Source: Paraglomus occultum (lineage: Eukaryota > Glomeromycota > Glomeromycetes > Paraglomerales > Paraglomeraceae). Taken from it: 41,073 nt of DNA. The stretch is from contig CAJVPJ010000137.1 of NCBI GenBank assembly GCA_910592205.1, positions 1 through 41,073 on the forward strand, in the 5' to 3' direction. This document shows, one piece after another, positions 11,160-21,614 of this stretch. Under the pieces are notes generated by a model. It worked only from the letters and a program-made list of their open reading frames with translations, was not told the origin of the DNA and made no database searches. Every line of letters starts with the position of its first letter. Within the stretch, counting starts at the first letter, position 1. The translations under genes were made by a program, and so were the position numbers.

Positions 11160-11685
11160 TAAAGTATGAGATGTTCCATGTCAATAATTTTCACCAAGGG
11201 CGGTATGGGACGGCTGTTCTCCTGCACCAATAAGCAATACTTTTTGTAAGGCAAGTTTTCCGTTGTTTGTTAAACTAAAAATGGCGGATGTGGCTGAATT
11301 CAAGAATTTGGCTGATGGGAAAAGGCGGAATGTTGTGGCTCATGTACGACCTGGTCTAATTTTACTCGTACCCGTAGGATAATCGGAAATTGAAAGGAAC
11401 GTAAACTAAATCTAAAGACCATTGATCAGGTAAACCTATAATTATCTTTTCGTTTCATCTTTTCAATAACGTATAATAAGATCACTGTAATCCATTCAGT
11501 GTCATTGTCACAAGCCGTTCTTTGTATTTATTGACTATTTTAACGTAATTTATATTTAATACATAAAAATTGGTTCTATAATCAAAAAGTATATAAATAC
11601 TATTCTGTTAATAACGTTTTGTAACTTTATCGTGTTGTCAATAATAACAAAATCTTCAATTTTACGTTTTATTTTTACTTGTTGA
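11160..11685. other. Spacer with a possible short plus-strand first exon at 11281
   Basis: A plus-strand frame starts at 11281 in good context (AAAATGGCGG) with MADVAEFKNLADGKRRN, and runs 33 codons to a stop. A GTAGGA donor-like site lies near its end. No second exon could be placed. If real, it would be divergent to the minus-strand start at 11159, only 121 bases away. Confidence 0.2.
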
Positions 11686-11945
11686 TCAAACTCTTGGAGA
11701 GTTAAATTTCTCAATCTTTCCGTCAGCTCTGACTTTCTTGGGTTTGCGTTTTATGGCTACCCCCAAAGCTTCCAAATAAGTATCTATTTTCGTGGTAGTC
11801 GTTTTTTTTTTACTCTCGAAAAGAGAATCGATTCCCTTAATACAATGGCAGATATAGCTATGTCTGATCGCACACCCTCCCCACGCTTTATCAGTAGTAA
11901 TTTGTTTTATTGATTATTTTGTCCAAATCTGAATCCGACAAACAA
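11686..11945 (-). pseudogene. Decayed coding remnant, family unknown
   Basis: Read on the minus strand, a protein-like segment LSDSDLDKIINKTNYY is followed, after a one-base frame slip, by DKAWGG...IRHSYICHC, then KTTTKIDTYLEALGVAIKRK and a stop at 11686-11688. The order and composition look like a real C-terminal region broken by a frameshift. Further scraps of similar character (a Lys-rich VEPGIKKLKKRIKVLENES segment, about 12140-12200) continue upstream on the same strand. This may be one old mobile or lineage-specific gene, but no domain is identifiable. Confidence 0.3.
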
Positions 11946-14900
11946 CCTACTTTCTAATTTAATATTGTATAAAACGGTCTTATTTGCTTTAACTTTAACT
12001 TTAACTCTAACTCTGACTCTGACTCTACTACTATTGGAACAGCTAATTTTGACTACGTTTATAGTTTGCTTGTCATTTAAGTAAGAGCTTGTTTAGGCAA
12101 CTTAATTTGCTTTCCCCTGTACGAGCACTGTTCACGACTCGTTCTCTAATACCTTTATCCTTTTCTTCAATTTTTTAATACCGGGTTCGACTTGATCACT
12201 AATTTTTTTTAAACATTAACATTATAAGTAAAATATTAACCCTTACGAATATTGATAGCGTTTAATGACATCCCGCACTCGTCTTTCAAATTTATTATTA
12301 TTCCGTTAATACATTTCTTTGTCTAGTAATGTTGTTTATTTATTATTTTGACCGATTACATGCCAAGTTTCTCGTTCTTCGACTTTTTTGTCTCTGTTCA
12401 AGTTTCGCATTACACTTATCATAATTTACTTTATGAAAAATATCTCTTTTCAATATGCCAACTCAGACATATCCACCTGTAAAGTGGGACCGATTGCCTC
12501 CATTTGTATAATTTACCTCATTTGGGTCGCAATTTTTTGCCGTCCCAAATTTCTATATCGTAAAAATTTGTTAATATCCTACTCAATTATATGCCCATTT
12601 TAGGTCTATTTACTATGTTAATGTTATACAAGTCATACCATGTCTTGCACAAACTTTAGATTATTCTATTTTTACATTCTCAAAGTTTATTAATCATCGC
12701 CACATTTCTCGAAACTTTAATTCTAATTAACAAAAAAATTTTGATAGGTCATAAGCGTGCTACTTTTAGCAAACCAGACAGCATTTGAGCAAATGCAAAG
12801 AGCATGGTTCTAAAATATGTGTAAAAGTGTACGTTGCTTGACCTTCTCAAGATTAAAATTTAAATAACCAAATTTATTAACCAATAAAGTGAATGACTGG
12901 TTTATGCTACCTTACTTTTATCTTACCTTAGCCATCCCAAAATGGGAATATGAACGAGGTATAATGTATATATTTATTTTAGAATTTTCTTTACTGTACT
13001 TCCTTTTTGAAAAGCAGATCTAACAGTGTTTGTTAAAAATAAACTGAGTGACAGGCAACGACACTCGATACGTGATGTAAATGGGTAAATGTTCTGGTAA
13101 GATATTATTGTCTTTTGTAATTCAAAAAAAGGAAGTTGATATTAGAATGAACAAAAATTTAATAATTTTAATTAATTAAATTTAATCGTTAGCCGCCAAC
13201 TAAGTTTTGGCGACTTCAGGATTAGCTGTTCAAAAAAAGCTGATATATTACAAACTATTTAATTTGTTTAAAAGAATTCCAACATGGAGTTAAAATTTAA
13301 GTATTGAAAATCTCATAGTAGTTAAATTCAGTGGACTCAACTTTTCACAACTTTAACGATATAGTCTACACAAACAACAGTTGTTTCCTACAAGTTTTAA
13401 TTGGGGTACATAAATTTAATTCGATACTTTGATAATACACAAATACACATAGTAACATTATTTTTATTCTGTTATTACCATCTATTTTAAATGCTTTTAC
13501 CTGTATTCATTTCTTGAGTCTATTTAAAACCATGCTCCGTCTACCATTAAGATCTTTGACCAATATATCGTCTTCATCTAGACCGTAATATCGCTCGCGT
13601 ACTGCTTCATATGGAATACAAATAAATGCAATAATAAATCTTACTTATCTATGGATCAGAATGCGGTACGTGATCGCTTTGCGCTCAACCGTAATGAGTA
13701 TAGCATGTGGGGACTAATATTAATGAGATATCTCTCCTTAATTCTGTGTAACTGTCAAGAATTCTCCTGTTCCACAAGGATTGTTGTTCCGTGTTACAAG
13801 AATGTTGCTAGGCATTGTTCGCGCAAGGTAACAATGCTGCACAATCTATGAATAGTTACTATATAAGGAAAAAGAGGTACCATGTGATTAACGTCAATAT
13901 TACACAGCCGCGTACATAATTTACAGGTTGGGAGAGACAAGTAGACGATGCTTCGATTAGATATATAAGAAGTGCAACTTTCCGATAGCATTCATCACGT
14001 TCAATCAACTTTGAAATACATCATTAATGATTCGTTCTTTGGAGTCAACAAGTTGTTGGTGCATGTTGCAATACCAAGACCAAGCAATCTTAGATTATTC
14101 GATATAGCTGTAAACTACCAGTAACATTAAGATTGTTATTCGCTCAAGATGAGACGTACGTTGAGTAGACACAAACATATTCCAACGTAGCGGTTTCCGA
14201 ACTAGTCTCATCGGGAGAAAATAGTTGATAAATCGAGAGCAAATAATCATCGAGGAGTAGTGTCTGGTTGACACAATGTGGTGAGTAGTAAAGCCTAATT
14301 TAAATGTCACTAACTGACGTATATTTGCAGAACCCAAACACTCGGTCCCGAACTTAGTTGGTTCAGTTCAGAACTGAGACCAAGGCGCAACATATTAACC
14401 AATGTAGGAAAAACCGCGGTGCTCCGTTCGAAAGTTTAAAGTTTACGATCGATTGTTTTCGTTACGATATTCAGTTTTGTTTTCTGTTATAAAAGAATAC
14501 TCGATTTACCAATTTTTCTTGTTCTTCCGCCAGCTTTATATCTTCTGTATAATAAAATTTTTAACTTAGCTTTATCCAGACATTTATTTAGCAAACCTTC
14601 TGCTTTTACTTCCTAAAGAACATAATACTGATAAGCGCTTTGAATATTTGGCACATTTAGATTATATTTTACACAAGACGTTAGTTGGTACATATTTCGT
14701 AAATGCATTATATTTCAACGTGTTATCGTTCTTCAAAACATGAAATAAAGTCACGACGGACCGATTTATTATTTGATGCTGCCAGTAAAAATACAAACAA
14801 CCGAGTAATGCAATTGAATTTTCTACCAAGATTTGATAATCCACGAAATTCAGCATTCTTTGCGAGAAAAATTTTCACTGATGTTGTATAACGACAATTT

Positions 14901-15812
14901 TATCAATCGGTATTTTATTTTCCCATCACAATTAAACCATGTGTACATGGTATAATTGTTAATACAGTTCCCCGAAAGTAATTTACACGTTGTTATTCAA
15001 AGTTGTGTATAATAATAAGTTATGTAAAGTAACGTATTATTCAACGTAGCGTGTTTCTCAAAAATCAAACTGGTAATAACAGCTTGCTTGCGTATGTCAA
15101 GAATTCAACTGTTCTTGTTTTCTAATTTTTGGAAATAGTTTTTTTTAACTCTTTTTGGTTTCTTCTCAATGAACATCCTCAAATACCCACTCACTGACGG
15201 ACCGTGGTAAATTGGAGCGGAAACAAAAGTACACCGGCAATTTTTCTTTTCTTTTATAGCGGCTGTGCTGCTACGCCGCACGGCCACTTTCCTTTGGATA
15301 AATAATTTTAGCATGTTTTTGTTTTATTACGCTGAACACATTTTGAATAAAACACTTGCAAAAAACACAGTTAATACATCCAAGTTTGTCTTTTTCAGCT
15401 TTAAATGCCTTTTTATTGATAACTACTGTATAAATTAACGCTCAAAAAATTACAGATAATATATTATTAAATGCAATTTCTATACTGTCGGTTACAACAT
15501 GCGATACGAAAAATCCAATTACTGAACATTATGGAAACGCATTAGCAATTGTTTAATATAAAGTTTGTCAGTCGTTTAACTAACAATTAGAGTGCAGCAA
15601 CAAAAAATTAATCTTTGAAAAGGACAATATTTAAAACCGCTGTTAATGGTGGTAGCATAGACTTTTAGAGATAATTTTCCTATAAATAAAACTTTATATT
15701 GTATAACAATCGATGCAAACTATGTTTGGTTTCAAGGGCTTTCATTATAAGAAATTCACCATCTAGTCTAGATTCTTCTAGCTACGTATTTTTTAGCTTA
15801 ATACTCTACTTT
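11946..15812. other. Long gene-poor AT-rich stretch with scattered coding scraps
   Basis: No intact gene was found in nearly 4 kb. A Y-rich simple tract of TTTAAC/TCTGAC units lies at about 11990-12030. A protein-like minus segment (about 13507-13640, AVRERYYGLDEDDILVKD then a stop) and a plus segment (13651 on, MDQNAVRDRFALNRNEYSM) lie side by side in opposite orientation. Minus 15105-15314 is a 69-codon basic frame. None can be assigned. Confidence 0.4.
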
Positions 15813-15988
15813 TTATATCGATATTATATTTTCGTCCACTCTAAAGTAATCGGTTAGTTCTGTCTCATTTTTGGTGGTAGTTTTTCTAACGCGACGCTCA
15901 AGTTTATCCCACAAAGCTCTATTCCGATAATATACAGTGAGGTAATTTGTACAGTAGTTGCACGTTTTACGGGGGTCATAACATTTAC
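15813..15988 (-). pseudogene. BED-type zinc-finger-like exon, probably a hAT transposase remnant
   Basis: A minus-strand exon-like segment begins after a CAG acceptor at 15991-15989 and reads 58 codons to a TAA. It has CNYCTNYLTVYY, then ALWDKLERRVRK, then NETELTDYF. This resembles a BED finger (Cys-x2-Cys, then an LW-x-x-L helix) followed by the 'LxxF' stretch usual before the dimer region of hAT transposases. The two ligand histidines are replaced, so a working finger is unlikely. Nearby minus frames 16062-16271 (MVFDKWAVFLGVDAYDKN...) and 16462-16599 could be other exons of the same decayed gene. Confidence 0.3.
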
Positions 15989-16061
15989 CTGCATACAGTT
16001 ACTTTTCATACTATAAATTATCTCATTACGGTAAACATAGGGTTGTCTCTTTACACCAATA

Positions 16062-16271
16062 TCAACGTGTAATGCATTCGGTTAAATGTTTGATGAAATC
16101 TACAGTATTGGTACCGATCGGAATACTTTTACGGTACACCCTCTTTACTAGGAACCGACGGGATGAGTCGTTACCAAATTTGTACTGACTACTATTTGTA
16201 TTAACAACCACAAAAATGTTCTTATCATACGCATCAACACCAAGAAATACTGCCCACTTATCAAAAACCAT
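16062..16271 (-). CDS. Protein-like 69-codon frame, unknown
   Basis: The frame starts MVFDKWAVFLGVDAYDKN and has alternating hydrophobic residues suggestive of beta strands (NIFVVVNTNSS). A TGATCAG acceptor-like site lies just before the start, so it may be an internal exon. It precedes the BED-like segment and follows a 45-codon frame at 16599-16462 (MSEERGLSISECEHALLLED), all on the minus strand. I could not join the three in phase with consensus sites. It is either a decayed gene or chance. Confidence 0.25.
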   Translation of the reverse strand: MVFDKWAVFLGVDAYDKNIFVVVNTNSSQYKFGNDSSRRFLVKRVYRKSIPIGTNTVDFIKHLTECITR

Positions 16272-16461
16272 AGCCTGATCAGATGACTACTTCTGTAATA
16301 ACTGATTAAGATTTACTTATTTCAGAGTGTCTAATTGATTTTAATTTTCCTAAATTTAAACCCACTAAACTTATCGAAAATAAAGTATTTCATTTATCGT
16401 TATTTATTTTTCGACTGTAGAGACTATCGATTCAAGCAAACAACGTTTTCAAAAGGTCGTC

Positions 16462-16599
16462 TTACATAAAAGACGCTGTGTTACTTTCACAATATTTCTC
16501 TGTGTCGACTTTGATGACTGGTCTTATAACCAAAGAATTATCTTCTAACAATAAGGCATGTTCACACTCGCTAATACTAAGCCCTCGTTCTTCGGACAT
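16462..16599 (-). CDS. Short acidic 45-residue frame divergent from the PPR gene
   Basis: It runs from an ATG at 16599 to a TAA at 16462-16464. The peptide (MSEERGLSISECEHALLLED and on through VIRPVIKVDTEKYCESN) has natural-looking composition and no low-complexity tract. It starts 160 bases from the PPR start codon, so the CACGTG box between them could serve both. It may be a first exon. No family recognised. Confidence 0.25.
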   Translation of the reverse strand: MSEERGLSISECEHALLLEDNSLVIRPVIKVDTEKYCESNTASFM

Positions 16600-16692
16600 T
16601 TTGTGGCGGTTCAAGTTACTTCGTCATCAATACTCGCGGTAAATCTTTTACTTTTTTGACTACGCACGCGTTTAAAAAAATTTTTTGAAAAA

Positions 16693-16702
16693 TCACGTGA
16701 AG
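16693..16702. promoter_or_regulatory. TCACGTGAAG box upstream of the PPR gene
   Basis: A palindromic CACGTG core within TCACGTGAAG ends 57 bases before the ATG at 16760. CACGTG is the site of bHLH factors such as Cbf1 in fungi. The identical 10-mer sits at exactly the same distance upstream of NDUFB4 at 27580-27589. Function is inferred. Confidence 0.4.
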
Positions 16703-16759
16703 TAGTGTTTCTTACCTGACGAACATTGAAGACTTTTTATTCCTTTAAATCATGAAACA

Positions 16760-18931
16760 ATGTTTCGTCTCGGACGACCAATACTCTCTGTGCTGACCCT
16801 TTTCGAATCGGGAACATTGCACCCTTCACCTGTATCTAGACTGCAGGGTCATTTCTGTTCACGGAGACTACTTCACGGCAAGTTAATTGCAGGACCACTT
16901 CCGTTTCTTTTTCGCTTCCAATAAGAAAACCATGTATTCATTGTAAGGGCTTCAGACTAAAAGGTTGACATAATTTTCAGTCACTTCCTGTTTACGACAA
17001 GAAACATCACACACAACTGCAACGCAGGCAGATGCGCCTGTTTTCGGTTTATCAAATGCTCCAAGCGTCGCTGACAAGGATCTGTCTAGACTAGACGAAT
17101 TAAATGCTGAATTGAAAAGACTGGTTAACTATTCTAAGCCAGTTGACGTGAACGCGCATTGCAGGAACTTTATAATTGAGAATGTAAGACCGAATGAAGA
17201 GACCTATAGCCTATTGCTTAGCATGAATGAGCGATACGGATGGATTACAGAATCGTTAGAGCTGTTCGAAGATATGCGCCGTAGTGGACTAAGACCCAGT
17301 TTGGAGACATATCACACTCTTCTACGGGTAAGTTGTCTCTGTTTTCAATCAATATTGCTCTTTACAAGTGCTGATCGTATTGTTTCCATCTGATGATCAG
17401 ACCGTCGCCAAGTCCCGTCCAAAGTACCCCAAATTACGCGAAAATATAATGGAAGATTTAAAAAATGACGGCTTTGAACCCACGGCAACCACCTTTGAGC
17501 ATTACGTCTCGGCATTAGTAGCTCATGGAGAACTCGAACACGCTGCTGATGTGTTAGAGATGATGGAAAAAAATGAAATTACGCCAACAATGCTCACATA
17601 CGCAACTATACTTCAGTCTGCCACGGCTTTTAACGAAGCGGTGTTTGCTGGCGAACTTTTACAAAAAATGGAAAAAGTGCATCATCCATTGTCTTCTGCT
17701 CTCTACATCGACGTGTTGCGTTTGAGTACTTTAGAAAAAAAAGTAAGTGGGGAATACCTGTAGTTTATTCATGTGGATCAGATTCTTATTTTATGCAAAC
17801 TCTTTTGTGTAGCCTTTATTAGTTGAGCATTGCTGGAAGAAGGCGATCGAGTTTAAGGGAGACGTCGATGACGGTCTATGCGCTTACATTCTTCAACTTG
17901 CTGGTCGCACTGGAAACACAAGCCTGGCTACATCAGTTGCAAAGTATCTCATTGATAAAGAAGCCCCTCTTGATGAACATCATTATGCATCTCTCATAGC
18001 TGCCTTTGCTCGTAATGGCAAAATACGCGAAGCTGTTCTTGCGCTCGGCATTATGCGGAATCGTGGAATAGCACCCAACGAATACACCTCCGAAGGCATA
18101 ACGGATTTCGCTCAATATTCACATGTGCGTGTCCAAGAAGCACTTCTATTGTTAAGGGACTTGCACGACCAGAAACATTTTGTCGATATCGAAGCAATAA
18201 ACGCGCTTATTCGTGCTTGCAAAGTCCTCACAAAAAGGGATGGCCCGAAGAAGGGGAAATTCATGGCCGGTACTATGGCTGATGTTGACTTTGCCGACAT
18301 AATTTATCGCACGGCAAGTGAATTGGACCTCACGCCAGATACAAACACCCTTAATGCACTACTCCATGTATTGACGCGTACAGGAAATCTCTATATGGCG
18401 GAGTCATATTTAAATGATTTTCAGGCAAAAGGGGTCGAATTCAATGTTGTTACTTATAGCAGAATGATAGAAATAATGTGTATGCAAATAAATTATGAAA
18501 AAGCTTTTGTTTATCTTGAAGAAATGAAGAAAAAAAATATAGTGCCACCAGCAAATGTATACCGTCATATTATTCGCAAGTGTGCATATAATAATGATCC
18601 ACGCGCAAGCATTGCTATTCAAGAAATGGAAAGTCTAGGATACAAAGCAACATCTGATCTGTTAAGCTTTACCCAAGCGGAGACGAAACACGAAATCAAA
18701 GGCCTTTCTCGACGTAGTAGGATGTCAGATCAAAGACAGGAACGTGTTCTCTGGGGCGTTGATGTCGACGAACCTCGCAAAGAAGACGTTTATGTTGCAG
18801 ACGATGAAACTATTGGAGCAGAGGCGCATATGGCAAATCAGATGGATCATGAACCATCAAGAGAAAAGAGAAGGCAAAAGAGTCGAAACGATCATGAGAA
18901 ATTGTTGGCTTTATTCGAAGGATGGAATTAG
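16760..18931 (+). CDS. Mitochondrial pentatricopeptide repeat (PPR) protein
   Basis: PPR proteins bind organellar RNA through tandem 35-residue helical hairpins and act in mitochondrial RNA maturation, stability or translation. Exons 16981-17327, 17401-17742 and 17813-18931 join in phase at GTAAGT donors and CAG/TAG acceptors. Typical repeats read NEETYSLLLSMNERYGWITE..LFEDMRRSGLRPS, then ATTFEHYVSALVAHGELEHA, and later TPDTNTLNALLHVLTRTGN and NVVTYSRMIEIM..YEKAFVYLEEMKKKNIVPP, at least seven in all. The C-terminal 100 residues are charged and non-repetitive. A first exon from the ATG at 16760 supplies a basic, Arg/Leu/Ser-rich, mitochondrial-targeting-like start (MFRLGRPILSVLTLFES). Its best-looking donor (GTTAAT, 16882) is out of phase with exon 2, so the exact first junction is unresolved. 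Total length is about 640 residues. The exact RNA target is not predictable. Confidence 0.88.
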
Positions 18932-19665
18932 TAATAAAAATGGGTTAATTCACATAGAATAGAAGACGACAAAGCATGTAAATTTTGTTGTTTGGCATTA
19001 ATGATGGTCGTGCATTTACCAAGTGTATATTTTCACGTCACTGTTTCTTTCTCCGTGCTTGCATTTAATTTAATATTGACGAATGCACACTTGCTTTTAG
19101 TTGATAATAATAATCAAAAAAAAATTTTTTTTCAACATACCTTGGCGTTCTGGCGATTCAAAAACATGAAAGGTTATTGAAACTAGACAGCCATGTCAGT
19201 GTTAATTGGACATAGTCAAAGGCTGGTATGCAAAAATGTAAGGCACCAAGATTAAGATGTCAATAAAATTTAAACAGCCATGATATAAGTTTGTTAATAC
19301 AGGTCATTAGGAATTGCATTGGTTAAAGTCATTCACTCTAATGTTTAAGATGCCAAGAGACTTGCTGAAAACGTATTTATTAATATATTATTTATTGTTG
19401 TATCGTGGAGAATGGCCATGCGTATTGCAGATACATGTCTCCAAAGTAAATGTACAAATGCATCCAAGCCGCAATGCATACTCCAATCAATATCTAGATC
19501 ATATTCAAACAATGCAAGTAATTTACAAAAAAAATATATTATCTATTTAATAGCTAAGAGAAAGTCTGCGTCAAGTTTAGATAAATAAACGTGTTGATGC
19601 ATCATTAATGAAATTAATAGCGAATAAAGTAAATTAAACAAATTCAAGCATCCTGCCTCACGACG
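18932..19665. other. Spacer between convergent genes
   Basis: The 3' flanks of the PPR gene (plus) and the HSV2 gene (minus) face each other across 734 AT-rich bases. I see poly-A-signal-like AATAAA words and no gene. Confidence 0.6.
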
Positions 19666-21614
19666 TTAGTCTTCTTGATCCTTGAGAAAATCCTCAGCTT
19701 CCACCCGAGTACATTCACCTCCTCTTCTTTCATCAAAGAGGTATTTGTAGCAGATGCCATTTGCACAGATAGCTGTTCAAAACAATTAATCGTTCTTTAG
19801 CTTGAACTACATTTTCACAAAAACATAATCGTCTCGGACAGACTGATACATACCAAGGATGCTATGGCCTTCCTGACCAAAACCACAAATGCATCGACAA
19901 TCAGTCTTGAAGTGAGCAAATGACCACTCGGACGAGAAGTATTTGGGAAGTAGGTCTTTCATAAATGAAAGACTGACATAGTTATAACCAAAAATATCAT
20001 TAATGCATGTCCATGACTCGAAAAAAATTCCGTGTGTGCCTAGATTTGTCAAATAAGTCAATATGAAAAGACTCACCTCGACTGCCGATTTCCACTCGAC
20101 TGAGGCATAGCTGGATTACTAGTATCAATATATTCCGCAAGTCAGTTCTTGCATAAACGAACGAGCCCATTAAATATGTCTTTCATAACGCAACTCACTT
20201 TACGACCACTTCTCCATAGTAAGCCTTGCCATTGTCAACGGGACCGGGTCCTTTCTCCATATCGGCATACAGATTGAACACGTGTACAGTACCCTTGTCT
20301 GAAGAGACGCATAGACGCTTCGAGTCTTGACTAAACGCGATACTAAAAGGCGACAAGTTTAATATCATTGACATTTGGCATGCTATAACCGATATTATGT
20401 ACAGTTTACTCTTATTCTTTTTGACTTTACCTGAAAATTTCTGCACGTTCTAATCCACGACGCAACTCGTTCAACAACTTCCCCGATGCTGTATCAAACA
20501 CGCGGATAAGAGTGCCCTAATTCATCAATAATCTGTTTAATATTCTTTTTGTATTTCCCATCACCCCTAAATTAACCTCATTTGCGCTTGTATCCTTTAT
20601 ACACCCCTTTCGTTCACATACCTTCTCGCTAGCGCTAGCACATTTACTTCCATCCTCATTTAGAGCCAGGCAACTTAATTTATTCGTATGTGCTGGGATA
20701 AAACTGATGCTTGTTGACATAAAAGTTGTACTCCCTGTTCTTTGCCCTCTTACTTTCGTTGTTTCTTCTGACCTATGATCACTAAATGAACGCCTATGTT
20801 GACCTATACTCGTTGACGTAGTACCGTTTGTATTGCCACTGACGGTAATAGGATGGGTTGTGTTTAGATCAATGATTTGAATGTGTCCTTTCTGTCGCCC
20901 GGGAGTGGCGAGAATTGCATGAGAATGCGACGAGGATAGAGCCACAAGGCCTTTATCATTGTCTATTGTTTCGAATGTGTGCAGTTTCTCGGGCATTGCA
21001 TCAAAGCGATAGACAAAGACTTTGTTTTGGAGAACCACGACGATTCTGGAACAATCAATGTGAGGTTAGATAAGTAAGCGTATATAGTAAAATCCTCCTA
21101 TTATAACATACGTACTAAACAGAACAAACTCTTATAAGTTTGTATCCTCCTACTCTGGTGTATTGATACAACCTGTCCTTTTTCAACTTTACGTTTTTCA
21201 CTTCGTTTCTGAATTCCATTTCCACTATAGGTTTTTCTTTGTAATCGTCCCATATGATAACTTTATTCGGAGCGTATTTTGGATTTTTCCCTCCGCCAAC
21301 CAATGCCAGGTAATTGCACCGGAAGAGCATTTCTACTATCGCAATACCACCGCCTTCCTCTACAAAAGACTCATAACTTTAGTTATATTAACAAAACACC
21401 AGCACTATGCACAAAAGTACGCTCGGGTTTCAAAAGCCTCTTTACTTGCAATCTTACCCTTCCGCAGCTTCTCTTTAGTTGGATCACAGTTGTAGATCCT
21501 AAATCCGTGTTCCAGACCAACCGCGAAACAACCAAAATTTTGATTAAATCCAGCATACAAAAGACCGGGTGCATCTGATGCTGAAGAGGAAGAAGAAGGT
21601 TTGGATAGATTCAT
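19666..21614 (-). CDS. HSV2: PROPPIN WD-repeat protein of the WIPI3 / Hsv2 class
   Basis: PROPPINs are seven-bladed beta-propellers that bind PI3P and PI(3,5)P2 on autophagic and vacuolar membranes. Eight exons join in phase: 21614-21421, 21376-21173, 21045-20622, 20516-20431, 20342-20199, 20118-20077, 19972-19854 and 19772-19666, giving 439 residues. Family blocks are clear: [73 protein letters not shown], the lipid-binding motif LRRG (about residues 292-295), [16 protein letters not shown] and [23 protein letters not shown] in place of FRRG and the [11 protein letters not shown] and ICANG..YKYLF ends favour the WIPI3/WDR45B-Hsv2 branch over Atg18 proper. A Ser/Thr-rich insert of roughly 60 residues (about 178-240), absent from the compact human protein, lies before [14 protein letters not shown]. 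The first intron is only 44 bases. Very likely functional. Confidence 0.93.
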
